Source: Candidatus Paceibacterota bacterium
GTDB lineage: Bacteria > Patescibacteriota > Minisyncoccia > Phycocordibacterales > CAINVO01
DNA: 9,443 nt
Assembly: GCA_028714275.1 (NCBI GenBank)
Contig: JAQTMP010000029.1
Location: 1-9,443 of the forward strand
Direction of reading: 5' to 3'
This document shows positions 6,294 through 9,443 of the stretch, piece by piece (position 1 is the first letter of the stretch; each line of letters begins with the position of its first letter). The translations under genes were made by a program, and so were the position numbers. Below the pieces are notes generated by a model. That model saw only the letters and a program-made list of their open reading frames with translations. It searched no databases and was not told where the DNA came from.

Positions 6294-7148
6294 ATGAATA
6301 TTCAAAATAAAAAATTAATCTGGGCGTCCAGTATCGTGGGCACGGTTGTCCTGGTGGTTGGCTTCGGACTCGCCTTCAATCTTTTGTTCAACAAAATTCT
6401 CGAAAATCATTCTCAGCCAAACCTTCATCCTTTGGCTCCTAGTGTTCAGCCTGACTCTATAGCGGCTATTTCAATCGCTACTTCCACGGCCACCTCTACA
6501 TCCTCAGCTAGCCTGTCTATATCCACTGCTGCTGCTCGCTCAAATTCTGCTAAAACTCAAATCCCTGTGACAAGCCCAAAACCTTCCCCCAAAAAGGAGA
6601 CACCTAAAGAGCCTACCCCTCAACAAGAAGAGGGTGCCTTATTTGTCAGGGCTTCAAATGGATCTTGGTATATGTCCATGGCCACCTCGACAAGTACGCA
6701 AAGGCCAAATGGATTATCCATTGGCCCGAGCCTTTCTTTTTCCGAAAATCCCAACGTCATTTCTGGATCAAATATTTTACAAGTGACCACCTCTCCAAAT
6801 GCAAACGCTACTTTTGTCTTGATCAACCCGAAAGGGTGGGCGACTGGAGTCATTGCGGGTGAGGAGGTTGATCGTGACCCAAGCATGAAGGTGGGGATTG
6901 AGCAGCTTCCAAACAGTGTCTATCAGCACTACGATAGCACGGACAATGTTTCCATTGGAGGACCGCAGGGAATGTTCACCCTGCGTCTCAGAGGTTTCCA
7001 AGATGGATATATCACTACAGCCATAAAATACCCTTCCACCACTCTCACTTATGGCCCCTTTTTTATTCACAAAGGAGACATTCTCACGACAGATTTTCCC
7101 GCTACTTTTTCTACCTCGACCTACCCGTATCTTTTGAAGGGGCTCTAA
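6294..7148 (+). CDS. Membrane-anchored exported protein, unknown function
   Basis: A 284-aa protein with one N-terminal membrane helix (about 9-34) after a short MNIQNKK start, so the rest is probably outside the cell with the helix as an uncleaved anchor. Residues about 55-112 form a disordered Ser/Thr/Ala-rich then Pro/Lys-rich linker (SIATSTATSTSSAS, then PKPSPKKETPKEPTP), typical of a wall-spanning spacer. Residues about 114-284 form a compact beta-rich domain (GALFVRASNGSWYMSMA ... GPFFIHKGDIL) that I do not recognise. The start lies 24 nt after the hydrolase stop behind an A-rich leader (AAAAATTAAAAACAAATAA) with no Shine-Dalgarno site, so the two are likely one operon. No terminator follows before the ribosomal promoter. 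A partner or display role for the hydrolase is speculation from adjacency. Confidence 0.8.
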   Translation: MNIQNKKLIWASSIVGTVVLVVGFGLAFNLLFNKILENHSQPNLHPLAPSVQPDSIAAISIATSTATSTSSASLSISTAAARSNSAKTQIPVTSPKPSPKKETPKEPTPQQEEGALFVRASNGSWYMSMATSTSTQRPNGLSIGPSLSFSENPNVISGSNILQVTTSPNANATFVLINPKGWATGVIAGEEVDRDPSMKVGIEQLPNSVYQHYDSTDNVSIGGPQGMFTLRLRGFQDGYITTAIKYPSTTLTYGPFFIHKGDILTTDFPATFSTSTYPYLLKGL

Positions 7149-7156
7149 TTGAGTCT

Positions 7157-7185
7157 TTGATAATTTGCCCTTTTCTGTCTAGTAT
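7157..7185 (+). promoter_or_regulatory. Promoter of the rplJ-rplL operon
   Basis: TTGATA (7157-7162, 5 of 6 to the -35 consensus) is separated by exactly 17 bp from TAGTAT (7180-7185, 4 of 6 to the -10 consensus). Transcription would begin near 7191-7193, just before the L10 leader, which supports the choice. An alternative is TTGCCC (7165-7170) with an extended TG-C-TAATCT. Confidence 0.55.
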
Positions 7186-7199
7186 GCTAATCTCTACCC

Positions 7200-7250
7200 G
7201 AAGGCCAAAGACAATAGGCAGCGAAAGCGCTAAGCCCTATCGAGGTTTCC
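7200..7250 (+). ncRNA. Ribosomal protein L10 leader RNA
   Basis: The sequence matches the known L10 leader: GGCCAAAGACAATAGGC, a small hairpin, then CTAAGCCCTATCGAGGT. ATAGG (7214-7218) pairs with CCTAT (7236-7240). AGCG/CGCT (7220-7223 with 7228-7231) caps it. The AAAGACA and CTAAG/CGAGG internal segments are the conserved unpaired parts that form the protein-binding fold. CC/GG plus G-U pairs (7203-7206 with 7244-7247) close the base. In this family L10, alone or with L7/L12, binds the leader and represses its own operon. Position, just after a promoter and upstream of rplJ, agrees. Confidence 0.85.
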
Positions 7251-7295
7251 CGTACCGAGTTTCAGATTATTTCTGATATTTAGTACCACTCTTGG

Positions 7296-7317
7296 CGGCC
7301 TTTTAGGTCGTTTTTTT
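7296..7317 (+). terminator. Attenuator-like terminator in the rplJ leader
   Basis: CGGCCT (7296-7301) pairs with AGGTCG (7305-7310) around a TTT loop, followed directly by seven T. It lies 47 nt before the rplJ start, so full termination would silence the operon; a regulated attenuator is the natural reading. Upstream, CCGAGT (7255-7260) can pair with ACTC..GG (7288-7295, two-T bulge), enclosing TCAGA/TCTGA (7262-7266 with 7272-7276). That extended stem abuts the terminator and could influence its folding. It would also stop read-through from the gene ending at 7148. Confidence 0.7.
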
Positions 7318-7337
7318 ATTATCAACCAAAATCACAT

Positions 7338-7357
7338 GTGGCGGCTTTCACCGCCAC
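7338..7357 (+). promoter_or_regulatory. Stable hairpin just before the rplJ start codon
   Basis: GTGGCGG (7338-7344) and CCGCCAC (7351-7357) form a perfect 7-bp GC-rich stem with loop CTTTCA. It ends 6 nt before the ATG at 7364, in the place where a Shine-Dalgarno site would normally lie; none is present. The hairpin would crowd the ribosome entry site, or set the start by leaving only CAAAAAAATG single-stranded. Either a translational control element or a structured non-SD initiation site. Confidence 0.55.
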
Positions 7358-7363
7358 CAAAAA

Positions 7364-7852
7364 ATGCCAATCTCAAAAACCCAAAAGAATGAGATTTTTG
7401 CCAAAGTCAAAGATGCTTTGAGCAAATCTCAGTCAGCCGTCTTTGTGAATTTTCATGGTTTGCCTGTGGCCGACTCTACCAATCTGCGAAAAAATCTTCG
7501 CGGCAACGGAGTTAGCTTCATGGTAGCCAAGAAAACTATCACTAAGAAAGCGCTTGCAGAGCAAAAATTGGAAGGGGAGATGCCTTCGCTTGATGGAGAA
7601 CTCGCTATTGCGTATGGTGACGATCTGATCGCACCCGCTCGAGAAGTGTATGATTTCCAAAAAAAGTTTGAAGGTAAACTTGCTATCCTCGGAGGTATTT
7701 TTGAAGGAAAATATATGAGCAAGGAAGAAATGACTTCAATTGCCGCTATTCCTCCTCTCAAAGTGCTCCGTGCTCAGTTTGTCAATCTCATCAACTCTCC
7801 GCTCCAGGGCCTAGTCATCGCTCTCAACGCCATCGCCGAGAAGAAAGCGTAA
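7364..7852 (+). CDS. rplJ: 50S ribosomal protein L10
   Basis: L10 (uL10) forms the base of the ribosomal stalk on the large subunit, binding 23S rRNA near the L11 region and carrying L7/L12 dimers. At 162 aa it is close to the usual bacterial length. The N-terminal half shows the family pattern: MPISKTQKNEIFAKVKDALSKSQSAVFVNFHGLPV, then DSTNLRKNLRGNGVSFMVAKKTITKKAL. The C-terminal helix PLQGLVIALNAIAEKK is the L7/L12 binding segment. It is preceded by the L10 leader and an attenuator, and followed after 44 A/T-rich bases by rplL, so the two are co-transcribed. No Shine-Dalgarno site is visible. Confidence 0.97.
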   Translation: MPISKTQKNEIFAKVKDALSKSQSAVFVNFHGLPVADSTNLRKNLRGNGVSFMVAKKTITKKALAEQKLEGEMPSLDGELAIAYGDDLIAPAREVYDFQKKFEGKLAILGGIFEGKYMSKEEMTSIAAIPPLKVLRAQFVNLINSPLQGLVIALNAIAEKKA

Positions 7853-7896
7853 AACTTTTAACTCATTACTTAATTAATCATTAATCAATAAAAATT

Positions 7897-8316
7897 ATGT
7901 CAGACGAAACAACAACAGTGGCTCCCGCCGAGGCAACCGAAGTGGTAGCCACTCCTTCAAAATTTAAGTCAGTAGTCGAAACAATTGAAACTATGTCAGT
8001 CCTTGATCTTCACGAGCTTGTAAAATTCCTCGAGAAGAAATTTGGAGTCTCAGCTGCTGCGGTTGCAGTCGCTGGCCCCGCTGCCGGTCCTGCCGCTGAA
8101 GAGAAAACAAGCTTCAACGTAGAACTCAAAGATGCTGGTGCTCAGAAGATCGCCATCATCAAGGTGGTCAAAGAAGTCCTCGGTCTCGGTCTTAAAGAGG
8201 CTAAGGATCTCGTAGATGCCGCTCCTTCCATGCTTAAAGAAGGTATGAAGAAAGAAGAAGCCGAAGCTCTCAAAAAGCAAATCGAAACCGCTGGAGGTAA
8301 GGTAGAACTCAAATAG
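7897..8316 (+). CDS. rplL: 50S ribosomal protein L7/L12
   Basis: This is the flexible stalk protein that recruits and stimulates translation GTPases such as EF-Tu and EF-G. Its 139 aa are somewhat longer than the usual 120-130. The excess is an N-terminal Thr/Ala/Glu-rich extension (about residues 1-21). Residues about 22-50 are the dimerisation helices (SKFKSVVETIETMSVLDLHELVKFLEKKFGV), about 51-68 the Ala/Gly/Pro hinge, and about 70-139 the globular domain with the conserved KIAIIKVVKEVLGLGLKEAKDLVD helix region and GGKVELK end. The start follows TTAATCATTAATCAATAAAAATT with no Shine-Dalgarno site. The last codons and TAG stop lie inside the left arm of palindromic element B. Confidence 0.98.
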   Translation: MSDETTTVAPAEATEVVATPSKFKSVVETIETMSVLDLHELVKFLEKKFGVSAAAVAVAGPAAGPAAEEKTSFNVELKDAGAQKIAIIKVVKEVLGLGLKEAKDLVDAAPSMLKEGMKKEEAEALKKQIETAGGKVELK

Positions 8317-8442
8317 TAAAAAACAAAAAACACACGCTTTTGGGAGCCTTGCGAGGCTCGACGGAGCGAGCACGAGGAATTTTTCAGCAGAAAAATATCC
8401 GTGCTCCCAAAAGCGTGTGTTTTTTGTTTTTTACTATTTGAG
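8308..8442. repeat. Palindromic element B: perfect 40-bp arms, shared core
   Basis: The left arm 8308-8347 and right arm 8403-8442 are perfect reverse complements over 40 bp. The left arm starts in the last codons of rplL (CTC AAA TAG), so the right arm is an inverted copy of the gene's very end plus its tail. The core 8342-8408 (67 nt), read on the minus strand, starts GGGAGCACGGATA and ends CTCCC like the core at 2385-2453. It holds a 7-bp hairpin (8379-8385 with 8390-8396; loop AGCA, TGCT on the other strand) and GAGCC/GGCTC (8344-8348 with 8355-8359). GAGCACG at 8368-8374 can alternatively pair with CGTGCTC at 8400-8406. Confidence 0.9.
8325..8432 (+). terminator. Terminator of rplJ-rplL formed by element B
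   Basis: The stem ACACACGCTTTTGGGAGC with GCTCCCAAAAGCGTGTGT is followed by T6-G-T6 (8420-8432), so the palindrome provides an intrinsic-terminator-like end for the ribosomal operon. The mirrored A6-C-A6 on the left makes it potentially bidirectional. The loop is unusually large (55 nt) but is itself folded. No other terminator follows rplL. Confidence 0.65.
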
Positions 8443-8458
8443 GCCTAAATGTTATAAT
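8430..8458 (+). promoter_or_regulatory. Promoter giving a leaderless or near-leaderless mRNA
   Basis: A perfect TATAAT (8453-8458) has TTTACT (8430-8435, 4 of 6 to the -35 consensus) exactly 17 bp upstream. The ATG of the next gene begins 8 nt after the -10 box, where transcription itself should begin, and there is no room for a ribosome site. The -35 hexamer lies inside the right arm of element B. Confidence 0.55.
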
Positions 8459-8466
8459 CCTCTGGT

Positions 8467-9045
8467 ATGGAAATCTTAGAAAAAATCTTCGGAAGTGCTG
8501 TAAAAGTCAAGGTTATGCGTCTTTTTCTTTTCAATCCTGAACAGGTTTATGAAACCGCTGAAATTGTCCGCAAAACAAAAGCCACCGCTCCCGCAGTGCG
8601 TCGCGAGCTCGGGGTCCTCGAGAGGATGCACATGGTAAAAAGACGAGCAACCAGGTCAGGCAGGGGAAGCGCCTGGGTCCTCAATCCGGCCTTTCCGTAT
8701 CTTCATCAATTGCAAAATGTTTTGATCAATATTTCTCCAGTGAACCATCTCGAAGTGGTCAAGCGTCTCAGCCGGGCAGGCCGCATCAAAGCTCTCATTT
8801 TGTCGGGAGTGTTTATCCAATTTTGGGAAAGTCGTATAGATATGATGATAGTGGGGGATAATATCAAAAAAGGCACCCTAGACAACATTGTCAAAAATTT
8901 AGAATCAGAGATAGGCAAAGAACTCAACTATACCGTCCTCGATACTGTGGACTTTAAGTATCGTTTAGGTGTGCAGGACAGACTTGTCCGGGACATGCTC
9001 GACTATCCACATGAGGTCGTTCTCGACCGCCTAGGCGTGTTATAA
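8467..9045 (+). CDS. Winged-helix protein with degenerate nucleotidyltransferase-like domain
   Basis: A 192-aa probable DNA-binding regulator. Residues about 1-75 are an ArsR-like winged helix: VKVKVMRLFLFNPEQVYETAEIV, recognition helix region TAPAVRRELGVLERMHMV, and a wing KRRATRSGRGSAWVLN. Residues about 95-180 follow the layout of the small nucleotidyltransferase fold (LILSG at 110-114, SRIDMMIVGD at 122-131, then ESEIGKELNYTVLD). In active members a GS motif is followed by a D-x-D. Here the GS is altered to SG, the first Asp position is Arg123, and only Asp125 remains, so catalysis is doubtful and a ligand- or partner-binding role is likelier. It is alone after a leaderless-type promoter, 38 nt before a membrane-channel-like gene. 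A shared TATAAT (9041-9046) across its stop might start that next gene. Family assignment is by eye. Confidence 0.72.
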   Translation: MEILEKIFGSAVKVKVMRLFLFNPEQVYETAEIVRKTKATAPAVRRELGVLERMHMVKRRATRSGRGSAWVLNPAFPYLHQLQNVLINISPVNHLEVVKRLSRAGRIKALILSGVFIQFWESRIDMMIVGDNIKKGTLDNIVKNLESEIGKELNYTVLDTVDFKYRLGVQDRLVRDMLDYPHEVVLDRLGVL

Positions 9046-9083
9046 TTCAGCTGTTAGTTTATTCGCTTAATCATTAATATTAT

Positions 9084-9443
9084 ATGTTGTTTTCACAATG
9101 GGGAGGGGCTCTCGGAGAGACATTCCAGGGACTCTATCCAGCAGTCATCGTTTTTGCAGCCAATCTTATTGCTGCGCTCATCATCTTTATCATCGGTTGG
9201 ATGGTAGGAGCTTTTATTGCAAGACTCATCGAACAAGGTTTCAAAGCTTTGAAAGTAGATCATGCTCTTCGTCAGGCTGGTCTCGAAAGAGCTCTCCAGC
9301 GTGGAGGTATTCCTCTAAACTCGGGCGCCTTTGTAGGCGGTTTGGTCAAATGGTTTATCATCGTCCTCTTTTTGATCTCATCTCTTCAAGTGCTCGGTCT
9401 TACTCAGGTCACTCTTTTCTTGGGTAATGTGGTCAGCAACTAT
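9084..9443 (+). CDS. Membrane channel-like protein, 5' part (cut by window end)
   Basis: The first 120 codons of a gene running off the window. It starts MLFSQWGGALGETFQGLYPAV and has a long hydrophobic segment at about residues 20-46 (IVFAANLIAALIIFIIGWMVGAFIA). A charged stretch at about 47-75 (RLIEQGFKALKVDHALRQAGLERAL) follows, then a second hydrophobic part at about 82-117. This alternation of a glycine-containing helix and an amphipathic K/R/D/E linker with K-x-D-x-A-L-R is typical of the conserved TM-helix repeat found beside MscS-type mechanosensitive channels, so a small-conductance channel relative is likely. The pore part would lie beyond the window. TTAATCATTAAT (9067-9078) precedes the ATG, as it does before rplL; there is no Shine-Dalgarno site. 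An overlapping frame from 9098 is a shadow of this gene. Confidence 0.8.
   Translation, partial: MLFSQWGGALGETFQGLYPAVIVFAANLIAALIIFIIGWMVGAFIARLIEQGFKALKVDHALRQAGLERALQRGGIPLNSGAFVGGLVKWFIIVLFLISSLQVLGLTQVTLFLGNVVSNY

Noticed and set aside
9098..9427. 109-codon open frame starting at ATG 9098
   Set aside because: It is a Ser/Arg-rich shadow of the true gene from ATG 9084, whose frame stays open to the window end and encodes clear membrane helices.
1..9443. tRNA or rRNA genes, or a recoded TGA
   Set aside because: No cloverleaf or rRNA-like sequence noticed on reading; TGA closes the 2642 gene and no long frame contains in-frame TGA.

Overview
The window looks like a chromosome segment of a Candidate Phyla Radiation (Patescibacteria, probably Parcubacteria-like) bacterium. 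The evidence is indirect. It carries a secreted surface protein with a peptidoglycan-binding domain, Thr/Ser-rich linkers and a two-cysteine spacer of a style common in that group. Start codons sit behind A/T-rich leaders with no clear Shine-Dalgarno site, a stand-alone rplJ-rplL pair has no rpoB after it, and proteins rich in Ser-Thr-Ala runs are frequent. TGA is used as a stop (3305-3307), so the recoded Gracilibacteria/Absconditabacteria lineages are unlikely. The placement is inference; no marker here fixes the phylum.

Layout, all genes on the + strand. 1-435 is non-coding upstream DNA with a strong 26-step imperfect hairpin (247-315) and a second small hairpin over a purine-rich site (377-414). 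436-2253 encodes a 605-aa exported surface protein with a PGBD_1 domain and beta-sandwich repeats, closed by a textbook terminator (2297-2334). 2323-2515 is a large imperfect palindrome (element A). 2642-3307 is a coiled-coil protein made of 16 perfect heptads, overlapping by 8 nt a previously easy-to-miss 59-aa membrane protein (3300-3479). 3558-6269 is a 903-aa exported LCAT-like alpha/beta hydrolase fused to a beta-helix and a C-terminal helical domain. 6294-7148 is a membrane-anchored exported protein of unknown function.

Then comes translation machinery: a promoter (7157-7185), an L10 leader RNA (about 7200-7250), an attenuator-like terminator (7296-7317), rplJ (L10) and rplL (L7/L12). 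Directly after rplL lies a second palindromic element (B, 8308-8442) with perfect 40-bp arms. Its core is clearly related to that of element A but reversed. After it come a winged-helix/degenerate nucleotidyltransferase gene (8467-9045), apparently expressed from a leaderless promoter that borrows its -35 box from the element, and the start of a multi-helix membrane channel-like protein (9084 to the window end).

The first half is an envelope/export block: surface protein, membrane/coiled-coil pair, secreted hydrolase, anchored protein. The second half is a housekeeping ribosomal-stalk operon with its own autoregulatory leader. The most unusual thing in the window is the pair of core-and-arm palindromes: a conserved ~68-nt core with a TGCT-loop hairpin whose stem differs between copies but stays paired, embedded in long arms unrelated between copies and placed right at gene ends.
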